From Porogramme epimiltina (taxonomy: Eukaryota; Basidiomycota; Agaricomycetes; Polyporales; Polyporaceae), in assembly GCA_900155495.1 (NCBI GenBank), contig FTLJ01000184.1, forward strand, positions 1-64,000: a stretch of DNA of 64,000 nt, in the 5' to 3' direction. The translations under genes were made by a program, and so were the position numbers. Every line of letters starts with the position of its first letter. Within the stretch, counting starts at the first letter, position 1. Of the stretch, positions 32,744-45,106 are shown one piece after another. A model generated the notes under the pieces. That model was not told the DNA's origin. It was given only the letters and a program-made list of their open reading frames with translations, and ran no database searches.

Positions 32744-35537
32744 ATGGCTCGGCCTCTCATTGTTGTTCTCCGGCTTTTGGACTTCAACATACTTGTCGAC
32801 ACTCATGCGCATCTCCTATCTTCCCTGGAAGAGTGCGCAGAAGTCCGCCACGTGAAAAACGTAGCAGAAGCTCGTCGATATCTCACCAGCACTGTCCGAC
32901 CTCATGCGGTTCTCGTCGCAGACAAAAGCCTCACACCGCCGACCTACCGCGATATCCGTTCACTGCTCGTGGAGTACGTCAAAGCGGGAGGAACTGCTGT
33001 TTACTGCGGGATCTTCAGCAGCTGTACGCGGCCGTCAGATTTCAAGCTCATGTTTGAAGACACGTGGGGGCTGCCATGGGTCTCTGGCTCTTATCACCGA
33101 GAAACCTTCGCTGTCAACCCTCGCGTCGCGAGTATCACAGAACGAAAAGTCAATCGCCGGTACAATGTGAAGGCTCTACAAGTGGATAACGTATCTCTCA
33201 ACGACGCAATATACCTGAGCATCGGCGAAGCCAACGCCCTGCCGAAGCCTGGTAGTACCAACCAACGCACCCCCGCAACCATCATGACTCCCGCGGCTTT
33301 TACAACGATCGGGCTAGGTCGTGTTGGGTATGTTGGCGATGTAAACGGCGACGACGCAACTACGAAAGTAGTGCTCGCAATGTGCCTTCACCCCCTGTCC
33401 GGCCCATCCCCTGCGCCAGGATCAGGGAAACCTGCTACGGTGAGTGCGGAACTGTACTTACACGTCCTTATGTCTCACTGTCATATTCTTCATTAGGGGC
33501 ACGTCTCTGCTAAAACGGCACAAATGAGTAACCCGGCAGGTGACCCCAAACGCCGCATTCTCATCCTCTCTCTTCAGAAAGAGGTGGTCCCTCGGGATCT
33601 CTGGCAGCCCGTGTTCAGGGCACTCCGTAAGAACGCCATCGTCAACGAAGTCCAGAGTGCCGATGATGCATCACGTGCCCTCTCCGCGTCTCCTGCGCCG
33701 AATGCTATACTCGTCACCGACGCGGCAGTTACGCAACCAGAAGGAGAGGCAATTCTCAACCAACTCATACGTTACCTCCGTGACACATCTGGTGGAACCG
33801 TTGTGTTTGGAGTCGATTTCTCTGGACTCCTAGGGGACGCTCGCGCCTTCTTCTCTCACTGGGGTCTGCAATGGGACAAGAACGCATACGACAGAGCGAC
33901 GTTCGAGCTCAATCCAGCCGGACTCCCTTCGCCCCTATCAGCGGACGTCCTCCTTCCCTCATTCTTCGCAAAGGCGCTACACATCAAGGGGCCGCCAGAG
34001 GCAGACGCCGTGTACCGAGAGCGGGATCCCGATCACGCCGGCCTCGCGGCGTTCTTCACGCCATTTGGAAAGGGGCACATCGGGTATGTCGGTGACACCA
34101 ACGGGGAATGGGCGACTCTTCGGCTCCTCGTGGAGATGTGCGGCGTGAAGATCATGCCTGGAGACATGGGTCCGCGGACGCATGCGATCCAGTGGAACAA
34201 CAAACTCGAGCCGACGAAATGGATCACGGAAGACGAGGTTCTGGTTCCAAACCGGTCGACAGGCACCTCCTCGTCCAAGTTGCCTATCCACACTTCAAAG
34301 CGTCCGAGGGAGTCAGAGGTAACCGCACGCGCACAAAAGCGTAACGAGAATAGGCGCTGGAAGATCTCGAACGCCGACTTATTGATGAAAGAAGTGTGTT
34401 TACAAAGTTGTGCGCCTCTTTGACATGTTAACTAACGGCCCGTAGGGAGATGGATTGTTTCGTTTGGAGAAGCTCTCGGAGGCCGCGGACAAGTATCGTG
34501 CAGCTGCGCTTTTAGCGGGACCTCACCCGGTATACTTGGGAAGATTGGCTGCTGTGATGAACAAGTCGTCATTGTAAGTGAAGTATAGACAATGGCTCGT
34601 GCCAACCTAGCTTATCTCGGGGGTATAGCTTCAAGCTTGCGGACAGTGCAGCAACTCGGGCTCTCATGTACGACCCCAAGGACCGAAAGTCGCTGTACCA
34701 GCGAATGATATCGCGAAAACGCCTTAGCCGGTTCACCGCCGCAAAAACTGGTAAGAAAACCTGCTGTCCTACGGGCTACGGAGTATGAGTTAATCCGTAA
34801 AACTATCGTGTAGACGTTGCCGTCCTACTCTCAATAGACCCAACTGACGAGCAAGTCCTCAAGGAACGAAACGAAATAGTCCTACAGGACGGATCCAAAT
34901 CGCCACGCGACTGGCCTGAAGATTCCAGGTACCGCGGACTGAGTATGAATGTCGAAGACCTTGACGCCGCACTGGATATCCCAGACGAGTCCGACTCGGA
35001 AGACTTCTGTCACAGCGGGAACGGCACGCCGTGCAAGTACTACAACTCCAAGGGATGCCGTAACGGGACGCGCTGCCGTTACAGTCACGCTCCAGATGCA
35101 AAGAGTGTCCGAGACGAGCTGTATGTGATACCATCCTCGAACCCTCACAGTGCTCAACCCTTTACTTATTAAATGAGTGCAATAGGGGCAGGAACGTCTG
35201 CGTGTACTGGCTCGTAGGCCAGTGTCGCTACGAAAACCGCTGCTTGTACGCCCACGACTCGACATATCTCCCCGAACGTGGCTGGTGGACGGATGAACGT
35301 CGCCTAGCCCGCCTCCGCGAGACGTTTGAAGAAGCCGTCATACGCGCGCCCCTTCCTCTCGGCGTTCAAGAGAGCATTCTCGCGGAAGCCCTTGCGCCGA
35401 CACCCTGGAGGCGTGATCAGTGGGCAAGCGTGGCGTATAACATGCGCCACCCTAGGGACGACGATGAGTTGGAGGCAATGGGAAAGGAGGAAGATGACGA
35501 GTTTTATGGAAGCGGAGAAGATGACGAGTATTACTGA
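32744..35537 (+). CDS. Protein with two GATase-like domains, TPR segment and two CCCH zinc fingers (833 aa)
   Basis: Six exons (32744-33439, 33497-34393, 34446-34573, 34629-34750, 34814-35120 and 35186-35537) join in phase. Residues about 1-230 and 245-470 are tandem copies of one alpha/beta domain resembling a class I glutamine-amidotransferase-like fold. Both have a VLV/ILVTD strand, a GGTxV strand, a WGLxW motif and GxxGYVGDxNG near the end. Copy 2 has VVFGVDFSG where active members carry a Cys nucleophile, so it is probably non-catalytic. A TPR-like helical segment follows (FRLEKLSEAADKYRAAAL, LADSAATRALMYDP). Then come two CX7CX5CX3H fingers (CKYYNSKGCRNGTRCRYSH and CVYWLVGQCRYENRCLYAH) and an acidic tail. 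RNA binding by the fingers is inferred. A 5'-truncated copy lies at 39,576-40,625. Confidence 0.8.
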
Positions 35538-35962
35538 CCAAATGACGCTCGCGGGACATGTACAGTATTCTTCGAGGCTTTACGTGACATACAGATATTG
35601 CACTGCGCGTTTTGCACCTACAACTAGTGCTTTCAGTACCGAGAACGTGTCCCCATTACATGTAGCAAATGACCTCAAATGAGGGAAATACTGATTGGTC
35701 CAAAATCATATAAGTACACGCGTAGTACACCAGGTACGGATGCAGATGTCAGCAATGATGGCTAAAGAAATTGTCAAGAGTTATATAAGAGAGTCCGATC
35801 AAGCCTAGGGTAGCATATCAGTCATCGTTCACGTCAATATCTAATGCTGTAACGAGCAACGCACCTCCGCTATACTCTCTCGAAATGTAGTCGATTGTCC
35901 CTCAATACCAATTGAACCTAACTCGATGATCGACGTAAGCTGGGCGGAGTCATTAGTCCGTG

Positions 35963-37766
35963 TTACATCGTCGAAGCCTTCAGAGCACATGGCAGACAAC
36001 GTACCCGACCGGTCCTAAGGCCTTCGTCGCGCGGCTTAAACTCCATACTCGGCATAGAACCCAAAGGGTGTTCTTGTAGCCTTTCCAGGCTATCGCGTAT
36101 TGCCCCCGCACGAGCGTTGAGCGTCGCGAGGAGCGAGTTGACATATACTGAGGACTCTCAATGAGCAGGAGAGCCCGACGGCCGGCGGTAAGGAGGGACG
36201 TACGCTTGCTGTACATAAAATAGATTCCAAAATAGATGAAGTTTCCAGGGAGGGCAGTAAACTGCATTGGCGATCCCCTGATGAGTAGGGTTTACGTACA
36301 ATGAAAGATTGGCGAGACGCACAGTAATCAGCGAGATCAGCGCACACACGCTGGTCAAGAGGCCGGTGTTGATGGAATACCTCATCAGGAGTAACACGAC
36401 GGAGTCCGACCTGCGGAAATAGTTGATCAGACGCGTATACCATCGCCACTGGAGGTGAACTAGCCTTCCGCCGCCGGTGACCATATTTCTTAATAGCCAA
36501 CATTGAGAGATGGTGACGATCGCGTCGGCGGTGAGGTCTGCAGCGATACCCGTCCAGAAGCACCACTAGATATTCTCTCGTAAGTTCTCGTTGAGATGGA
36601 TAGCGGGGATGAACCTCGTACCGAGAACTTGTGCACATCGAAGAGGACTGGCACGGAGAGCCTGTGAGAGTAAACTGCATGAGTAAAGATCCGGGTCCTC
36701 GAATGACTGTGACTCACCCCTTGGCTACAAAATCTGATATTGCGGGCGTGACTGTTCAGCATGAGCTCGAGACATCGATGCCTCAGTCCGCTTACAAATC
36801 CCGTCAACTAGATCCAAGTTAGTCTTGATATTTCATGCATAGGGATAGGATTCTCACACATCGCGAAAAAAGACAATCCGTTCTGGCGTGAAGTGAGCAT
36901 AAAGGGAAGTGTGTAGTGAAATGTAATACTCACGATGACGTATACGGGGATAACCCAATGGCCACTGCTCACTGGGATAAGGGTCATTATTCCGAATATG
37001 CACATCCAGGCATTCTCAAACGTACGTCGCAATATTCTTACACTGAATATTCTATCAGATTGGATCTGTTAGCCTGTCGTTCCGGTTGGGGACATGTGAT
37101 ATTGATTCACTCACCCTCGAACGAAAGTATTACTGACAAGCTGTACAATGACGAGACCGTCAACGCTATGCATGCATCCCGTAGAGTGAAAGCTCTACCG
37201 AGACAACAACCATAGCCTGCACCGTACCGGATATCAGAGATTGCGTCATTGAATAGATCTCCAGGGTGCTCACCGCTAAGCTCCTATACCAATCCAACGT
37301 GAGCAAGCAAGAATTTGTAATCGCAAGAGCCGCCTCACCAGATGGGCCTCAATATTCCAGCAAAATTCCCAAAATCGGTTACAATGTACTGATACATAGT
37401 AATAGTTAAGAAAACCATGTGGATCGTGTCAAGGAACCTATTATTGAGTGAGCGACAACGTCAGTTTAGAACGAAAGGACACCAACCATAAACATAACAC
37501 CGATCCACGGAGCATAGCCTCGTCTGCGAACTGGTGACTGAAATACAGCCATGTCTGCAGGGTCGTAAGGCCGTAGAATCTAGTCGTGGTACGTCAGCCG
37601 TACTGAGAGGGGCGCCATGGACTGGGGAAACCTACGCGCAGGTGACCGCGAATCCCAGGAACGTTGCGCCGAGAGTGCTATTTAAGTCAAGTGACATCAG
37701 TTCAGGAGGTATCTGGGAATCTTGACTGCTAGCGTTGAAGCCAGTAACGGTGAGTAGAGATGTCAT
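35963..37766 (-). CDS. DUF6534-type membrane protein, copy A
   Basis: The start is at 37766: MTSLLTVTGFNASSQDSQ, then LDLNSTLGATFLGFAVTC (exon 37636-37766). Exons give YGLTTLQTWLYFSHQF, FLDTIHMVFLTITMYQYIV with GNFAGILRPIWS, RIFSVRILRRTFENAW with PVSSGHWVIPVYVI, WTGIAADLTADAIVTISQC with WLLRNM, SDSVVLLLMRYSINTGLLTS, PGNFIYFGIYFMYSK and the last exon VNSLLATLNARAGAIRDSLE (about 36,140-36,080), ending at 35963. This is the full DUF6534 order of seven hydrophobic segments with the terminal LLATLNAR signature. About eight short introns are needed; two mini-exons around 37,150-37,260 are uncertain. The function is unknown. Confidence 0.7.
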
Positions 37767-39140
37767 GGGGGCAAGTGAACGCGGAACGAAATGCGACTGG
37801 AGATTGCGAGGTCCTGGAGGGGGGGGGAGTTGAGCAGTTCGTAGGTCAGACTGTGAGTTTATGAAGGCAGTAGTAGTTAGAGTTTTTTCGAGAGCGAAAG
37901 TTAGGAATGGAATGAAAATACCGTGAACGTGGACGGGCATGTGTCTTGCTAGTGACATACGGGTAGCACTCTTGGGCAAAGGGGCTGCCGTTTCGACGAT
38001 GTCTGACATTTTATAATCCCAGCGGAGAGCGGCCGTCCTGTCCACTAGAGAAGTCGAGGTGGCAGCGCCACTTGTCACATCTGTCCGCCGTCCGATAGCA
38101 ACGGTGCGGCTTCTTGCGGGGTTTGGGAACGACGATTTCCCTCAGAGGGTAATGAACCGTAGTGTCGAGGCTGTGCGAGACTAGAGAACTACAGCTATGT
38201 CGCCTCCTGCTGAAGTCAAGTGTTGCTAGTAACATGGGCATGCATCAGCAGGAGACACCGATCTATTTGACGTACTGACGTTACTCAAATCGCTCACCGG
38301 GAGATGAACTTCACGATGGGCCCACTTCAACCTCACTGCTGTTCGACATACAGGCTGTCGCAGGTCACCAAGGGCGTGTGGAAATTCACACGTACGAGGA
38401 TAAGTCTGAACTCTGCGTGAAGGATAGGAGCCCCATCGTGCGCAGAACAAACACAAGTCTATCAAGTTCTGTCATAACCCCAGCGGTATGATGAGCATCA
38501 ATTGTCAATAACGAAATCCGAAGAGACAATCAGAAAGCTCACATAGGCTCTCTATATTTGAGAAAAAGTATGTCTCGAAAATCATAACATAGTGAAGTGG
38601 CAAATGGCGGGTTCGAACTGTCGACGACGGAGGCGTGCTTCAAGCCTGACCCAGATACCAAGGAGACGCGCCACGTGGAAAATTCGAACCGGTTCGGTTC
38701 GCCCCGTCAAGTTGAACTCGCGTCCTTGATACTTACCCTGAGGATATTACATCGCTCCGAGTCAGCACTCTTCAACGTCCTCTCAGCCGTCCCCCCTGAT
38801 CAGACCCGGCTGAACTCCTACGGAAAACGGCTCGCAACATGCTCCTCTAATCCCCCGGTGAAAGTTTTCGACGTGTTCGACATGCAAGTCCAATCCGGCA
38901 GTCCACCTAGGCACACGCGAAGTTCAGCCAGATTCTCTGGTTGCATTCGTGCGACCAGCATGCCATTCGGAAGGTGCATTATGGCGGGAAATCGGGCGCG
39001 GGTGGCTGGGTACCGGTCAAAGGTTAAGGAGCACACGCTTTTGGTACGTCAACAATCCAGATCATGGCCTATGGCCCTGACGCCTCCTAGTAAATTCAGT
39101 TTCATAGGCACCCTATGAACTGGGTGCAATCCTCGCTTAT
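37767..39140. other. Upstream part of copy A, duplicated in units B and C
   Basis: No gene is supported. The sequence is conserved in the other units: the CAACGGTGC/TTCTTGCGGGGTTT stretch near 38,100 recurs near 43,030 and 53,410, and the GGGTTCGAAC...CGAACCGGTTCGG pair at 38,610-38,700 recurs near 53,930 (only partly near 43,615). It likely holds the promoter of copy A and debris. Confidence 0.4.
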
Positions 39141-39575
39141 ATGTCCTCGGAGAGTATCGTCCCTGCACTCACCTTTCGAAAGTACGTTCCCATTCTTAGT
39201 GCACCAACCTATGCCCTGACCTTACTCAACCGTCTTTCTCCCGTTTCCGCCCCAAGTATGAAGCGCTTTGCGTCTGTGAGATGTGACAACATTGCCAAGA
39301 TATGGTGCTTCGCTTCTCGCGCGGCTGCATTACTACCGCGTTCCAGGTGCGCTCATTCGCCTCCCTTCTCCCCGCCTTCCTTCCCCTCCGCTGTGGGAGA
39401 GGTGTGAAAGGTGGAGCGTCAGAAATGTGTCCTTACAAGCTATGGGCACGTTGGCAGAGCAATTCCATTCTTAATTGTGTAAAAGACAACCCCACTTCGC
39501 CGTGGCACAAGATCGTCCTCGATTCCGTCTCGGCTTTCATCTTCTCCGCGACGGGCGGGCTCCCCGACATCGTGC
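39141..39575 (+). pseudogene. WD-like gene fragment, unit A copy
   Basis: Short plus-strand stretches (SSESIVPALTFR; ARWQSNSILN; KDNPTSPWHKIVLDSVSAF; SATGGLPDIV) match the same block in unit C. The related block in unit B contains FAFAVSDDMVNIWDF, which looks like a WD-repeat strand. Frames change between the blocks, and no full gene can be read. It ends at a sharp junction with TPR/CCCH-like sequence. Confidence 0.4.
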
Positions 39576-40625
39576 GGGTCATTACGTGTCGGGGCCTGAC
39601 CCAGAATATCTATGTCGCTTTGCGTCCGCGCTGAACAAGATGCAGTTGTGAGTCCTACTTCGTCGCATGCCTTGACGGTCGGGGAGTGACAGGTATCCTG
39701 TTAGGTGGCAGCTCTCCGAGAGCGCATCGTCGCGCGCCCTGATGCACGATCCTAAGCATATCAAGTCACTGCACCTAAGGGCTAAGGCGCGAAAAGGAAT
39801 GAGCAGATATAGTGCGGCAAAATCCGGTGCGCTTTCCGTCTAGCATGTCTGTATACCTAAATCCCTATTCTGATCCCGTCACAGATATCGAGCGCATTTT
39901 GCGCATCGATCCCACCGACGAGCTCGCTCATCTCGAGCTGGCAGACCTCGACAAGCACAGGAGCACAAAACAACCGGCGGGGCGATTCCTGAGGTCGGTA
40001 CAGGGCGCATTGGAGAATGTGCATGATACCGCCTTAGACCTTCCAGAAGAGTCGGACTCTGAGGACTACTCTCACACGGGCTGCGGGAAACCGTGTCGAT
40101 ATTACGACCGATCAGACTGTCCGTACAAGCAAATGTGCGCATACTGCCATGCTCCCGATTCGAAGAGTGTGCGAGATGGGCTGTACGTGGTTTGCAGCGT
40201 CTTCGTTTGAGTACCTTGCGCTGACCGTAGGACATGGGATCCGGGACAGGGGTCGCAATGTATGCCTGAATTGGCTGTTCAGCCAGTGCGTCTCGGGAGA
40301 TCGCTGCCTGTACGCACACGAGGGGATGTATCTCTTCTCTACGGGGTGGTGGAATGACTCCGCGCGTCTCAATCGGATGCAGGAGGAGTTCAGCGTGTCC
40401 GTCCAGCGCCAGCCCCTTCCTCCGCATTTAGGTGGAAAAGATACCCCCCTTGCAGGGGCTCTTGTCCCAACGCCGTGGAAACGTGATCTGTGCGCGGGAT
40501 CGGGGTTGGAGAGGCGCTATAATGGCTGCGAAGAGTATATGCGCTGGGAAGAGGACTGGGACTACTCTGAGCTGCTCTTCAGCGGCTTTGCAGTTGTCGC
40601 GGAAGTTTATGAACGTCGGCCGTGA
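39576..40625 (+). pseudogene. 5'-truncated copy of the TPR/CCCH gene
   Basis: Exons end at 39647, then span 39705-39826, 39885-40182 and 40250-40625, joined in the same phases as the complete gene at 32744-35537. It begins inside the TPR segment (GPDPEYLCRFASALNKMQ against GPHPVYLGRLAAVMNK), so both GATase-like domains and half the TPR are missing. The first finger reads CRYYDRSDCPYKQMCAYCH and the second CLNWLFSQCVSGDRCLYAH, so both CX7CX5CX3H patterns are intact. The tail is diverged. The frame is open, so a short zinc-finger protein could still be made if a promoter and start exist, but none is visible at the junction. Confidence 0.7.
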
Positions 40626-40853
40626 TGTATATGTTATATATATCGAACCCAGTCTTGTACAAGAATTCGTATGATACCAAGCGCGGAAGAACCAAGAGAA
40701 GGTCCACGCCTTATCCCTTGTATCTACACGTGTCCTACCTTTCACGCCTCCCCAATAATGTAAGCGCGATCTCCGCCTAGTGCGGGTGGAGTTTTAGCAC
40801 GTATGTCTGGTACGTTCTCGTGGCGCTGAGACGACTGCCCTATAGACCCAAGT

Positions 40854-42714
40854 TCAATCACCGTTGTAAGCTACATCACACCATTCCGTGAGTGCTTTAC
40901 GCAATCCACCATGATGAAAATTACGCACACGACCACCACTGAGCCCTTCATCGCGGCTCTTGAACTGTATATTCGACAAAGAACACCAAGGGTTTTCTCG
41001 TCGGGCCCCGAGTATGTCACGCACCGCCCCCGCCCGAGCATTAAGCGTCGCGAGGAGCGAGTTGACATACACTACGGGCCGTAGGTGAGCATCGACAGGG
41101 GTGACGGGTAGTAGGTAACGAGGGACTCACGCTTGCTGTACACAAAGTAGACCCCAAAGTAGACGAAATTCCCAGGCAGGGCAGTAAACTACAGCGGCGA
41201 TCCGCAGACGAGTGAGGAGTCACCCACAATTTAAGATTGGTGAGACAGACGTACGGTGATCAGCGAAATCAGCGCGCACACGCTAGTCAAGAGGCCAGTG
41301 TTGATAGAGTACCTCATCAGAAGTAGCACCACAGAGTCGGACCTGCAGAATTAGTTAGTCAGGCGCCTATCTCATCATCACTGGAGGGAGTAGAGGCCGT
41401 GAACTGGCCTTTCAATGCCGGTGACCATATTCTTTAGCAGCCAACATTGAGAGACAGTGACGATAGCGTCGGCAGAGAGGTCTGCAGCTATTGCGGTCCA
41501 GAAGCACCACTAAGATGTGCACGCGTAAGATGTTGTCAAGGTTGACAGCGAGGATGATCCTCGTACCGAGAACTTGTGCACTTCGAAGAGAAGTTGTACG
41601 GAGAGCCTGTGAGAGTGGACGGTTTGAGCAAATACCCGAGTCGTTAAATGATTATGACTCACCCCTTGGCTACAAAATCTGATATTGCGGCGTGAGCATT
41701 CAGTACGAGCTCAAGACATCGATGCCTCATCCCGCTTACAAATCCCGTCAACTAAATCCAAGTTAGACAAGGTATTCAATACACAGGGACTGAACCCTCA
41801 CACATTGCGAAGAGAGATAGCCCGTTCTGACCCGATTCAGTGAGCATAGGAGGAAGAGCGTAGCGAAGAGCGATACTCACGATGACGAATACGGGAATAA
41901 TCCAATAGCCATTGCTCACTGCGTTCAGGGTCATTATTCCGGCGGTGTATATCCAGGCCGCCTCATACGTACGCCGCAGTATTCTTACACTGAATATTCT
42001 GTCAGATGTGATTTGTTAGCCTGTCGTGCCGGTTTGGGACATGTGATCCTGAGTCACTCACCCTCGAACGAAAGTATTACTAACAAGCTGCATGAGGACA
42101 AATGGCCTTCAGTACACTGTGTGCATCCCATAGAGTGAAGGCTCTACCGAAACAACAACCATAGCCTGCTCCGCATTAGGTCTCAGGGATACCCTAGTTG
42201 GATGGATCACAAAGGTGCTTACCGCCAAGCTCCTACGCAAGTCTAACATGAGCAAGCGAGAAGCTGTCAGCACGAGGAGCGCCTCACCAGATGGGTCTTA
42301 GTACTCCAGTCAGATTTCCAAAATCTATTACAAGGTATTGGTACATAGTGATGGTCAAAAAAACCATGTGGATCGTGTCAATGAGCCTATTATTGTGTGA
42401 GCGATAGAGGAGGGTGTAATTAATAGGCGCTAACCATAAGCATAACACCGATCCACGGAGCAAGACCTCGTCCGAAAACTGGTGATTGAAATACAGCCAT
42501 GTTTGCAGGGTCGTAAGGCCGTAAAAGCTAGTCGCGGTACGTCAGCCGTATCGACTATAGCGACTAAGAGTGGGGAAACCTACGCGCAAGTGACTGCAAA
42601 TCCCAGGAACGTTGCGCCGAGCGTGCTACCCAGGTCTAGTGTCATCATGCCAGGGGGTGGCTGTAAACCTGGGCTGCTGGCGTTGAAGCCAGGAAAGGTG
42701 GGTAGAGATGTCAT
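40854..42714 (-). CDS. DUF6534-type membrane protein, copy B
   Basis: The start is at 42714 (MTSLPTFPGFNASSPGLQ, then LDLGSTLGATFLGFAVTC). It shares the exon order of copy A and is closest to copy C, whose tail it matches almost residue for residue (VNSLLATLNARAGAVRDILG..., FKSRDEGLSGGRVRNFHH). It stops at 40854 with TGA directly after AYNGD. In copy C the same codon is TGG. Recognisable internal blocks lie at about 41,960 (ILRRTYEAAWI-like) and 41,310 (hydrophobic MRYSINTGLLTS). All junctions were not checked, so small disruptions are possible. Confidence 0.6.
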
Positions 42715-44149
42715 GAGGAGGCGTGCACGCGCAACGAAGGTGACCCGGGACTGTGAGGTCCTGAAAGAGACGTTGAGCGGCCTGGAGGTCAATCTGTGCG
42801 TTTATGAAGGCGAGCTGATCAGGGTTTGTTCAACAGCTAAGCCTCAGAACGGAACACAAATACCGTGGAGGTAGATCAATGTGTCTTGCCACCATGCGGA
42901 CAGCACTCTCGGGCAAAGGGGCTGCCATTTCTTCAGTTTATATATCGCAACGGAGTGGACGACCTGTCCGCTGGAGAGGCCGATGTGTCGGCGCCACTTG
43001 TCACATCTGTCGGCCGTCCGATAGCAACGGTGCTTCTTGCGGGGTTTAGGAATGACGACAACCCTCCGGAGGTAATAACCGTAGCGTCGAGGCTATGCGG
43101 TGGCCAGAAAAGTGCGGCTATGTCGCCTTACGCTGGATTCGAGTGTTTCTAATATGGGATTGCATCAGAAGGAGACATCCAGTACAATACAGTGGATCTA
43201 TTTGACGTACTGATATTACTCATATCGTTCACCGGGAGATGAACTTTACGATGTGGCTACTTTGGCCTCATTGTTGTTCGACACAGGGCTGTCGCGGGTC
43301 GGCAAGGGGGTGTAGAGTGGTCACAAGCTGGCGGATCTAAGTCTGAACTCCGAAGGAATGATAGTAGGAGCCGCATCGAGTGGTGCGATACAAACGCAAG
43401 ATTGTCGAGTTCCATCCAAGACCCCAACGACATCATGAACGCCAATAGTCAATGACGAGAGTCGAGTCGGGAATGGAAAAGCTCACATAGGATCGACATA
43501 TTTGGGAGAAAACATACCTCGGAAGTCATAACACTTGAAGTGACGCGACGGATAGAAGCGTACTTCAAGTTTGACTGAAGGAGATCAAGGAGGCGCCCCG
43601 TATGGGGAACTCGAACCGGTTCGGCTTTCTATGCATAAGTTGAACCAACCACAATAAGACCGCAAGGATCTTACACGACACTTCGCTCAGCACGCTTCAC
43701 TGTCCTTTCAGCCGTCCCCCTTCTCAGATCCGACTGGACTCCTACAAGAAAGAACCGCAACAAGGTCCTCTGACCTTCTGGTGAAGCTTCTCGACGTGTC
43801 CGACGGCGAGATACAGCAGCGCTTCAATGGGTACAGATATGCTCAACGGGTATGTGTCACACTCATTCAAACGGATACCTTTTCCGACGCCGCTTGTGCT
43901 CTTCTCAAGTAATAAAGATCTCAAATTGTACTCCAAATAGGGACACACGATGTTCTACCAGGTTCTTTGGCCACGTTTATAGGAGATTGGAATGCCATTC
44001 GGAAGTTGGGATAGGGCGAGAGATCGGGTGCGGGAAGATCGAGGAGCACACGCTTCAGGTGCGTGTCAGCGACACATATCATGATCTACCTTTCTGACGC
44101 GTCCCAGTGAATACATGCACCCTATAAAATGGGCTGAGTCCTCGCCTAT
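42715..44149. other. Upstream part of copy B, duplicated sequence
   Basis: This corresponds to 37,767-39,140 and 53,080-54,479. It contains the same conserved leader (near 43,000-43,240), with many single-base and short indel differences. No gene is supported. Confidence 0.4.
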
Positions 44150-44830
44150 GCGTCTTCGGAGGACATCATCTCTGTCCTCGCCTTCAACCCAGAAAGTACG
44201 TCCCGATACCTCTTAACGCACTAACCTACGCCCCCATCTTACGCTCGGCTTTCTCCCGCTTCCCTCGCCGACGCATAGCCCTCCCTTATGCAACTTTTTA
44301 CCCTATGTGTCCCCAGGCGACGGTACCTCCGGCGCCTATGCCTTCGGGGGGCAATGTCATCGGCTACAGCACGGTCTCCTGGCCTCCCGTCAAAGACCCG
44401 TCCTTCTCAGTCAAGCACGTCTCCCAGTCAGGTACCCGTCTTCGGCCCAGACATGAAGCATTTTGCGTTCGCGGTAAGCGACGACATGGTCAACATCTGG
44501 GACTTCGCGGTCCACGCGGCTGCAATCACTGCTACGTCCTAGGTACATTCATTCGCCTCCCTTCGCCTCCTCCCCCTCCTCCTCCTCCTCCGTCCTCGGT
44601 TGTTCGAGGACAGGGGTATCGGAGACATATGCTTACGAGCTGCTGGCGCGTTTGCAGGACAAAACCATTCCCACTCGACTCAACGTTGGGACCGTCCCCC
44701 CCACGGGTTCCTCCTCTCGTGGTCGATCCCGGGAAGCGTCTTCGCCGCGTCCTCGGCAGTGGCGAGGTGATACCGTGAAAGGGGAACCCGAAAGGCGTGT
44801 GGGAGGAAGGCAGTAATCTAGGGGCGGGGT
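44150..44830 (+). pseudogene. WD-like gene fragment, unit B copy
   Basis: Pieces read SSEDIISVLAFNPE before a GTACGT donor, then YSTVSWPPVKDPSFSVKHVS, then in another frame PVFGPDMKHFAFAVSDDMV with NIWDFAVHAAAI, and after a further intron AYELLARLQDKTIPTRLNVG. The FAFAVSDDMVNIWDF pattern suggests a WD-repeat blade. Frames do not connect through the middle block, so this is a remnant. The parent gene is not present in the window. Confidence 0.4.
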
Positions 44831-45106
44831 AGGGACTTTCAAGGAAGTGCGGACAGTTGTAGGATATGAAGGGTAAGGTTGTAAGCTACACGAATGCGCA
44901 CATCAATGTTTCTAAACCAATGGTTGCTACAAAATCTGTCCCCAAAACGCCCCATAGGCTCGATGTGCTGAGTCACGTTCAGCACAACAGGCCCACCTTA
45001 GCGCATCCGACATTACGCGTTCGCCGTCACGGCATCCGATGTTCTTGAGCCAACACCTTTTCAGCCCTGGCTCTCCGATACTGACATATCGCTCATGAAC
45101 CCGCCA

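Larger units (their letters stand above)
35690..39575. repeat. Segmental duplication unit A
   Basis: This unit carries a DUF6534 gene and the start of the downstream block seen in units B and C. Its first 300 bp (AAAATCATATAAGTACACGC, then the conserved stretch around 35,820-35,940) matches unit D (62,430 onward) and is absent from B and C. It stops abruptly near 39,575, where sequence related to the TPR/CCCH gene begins. Confidence 0.75.

Noticed and set aside
38598..38720. tRNA-like GGGTTCGAAC and CGAACCGGTTCG motifs repeated in the duplicated units
   Set aside because: The motif pair recurs in the duplicated units, but no cloverleaf can be folded around it on either strand.
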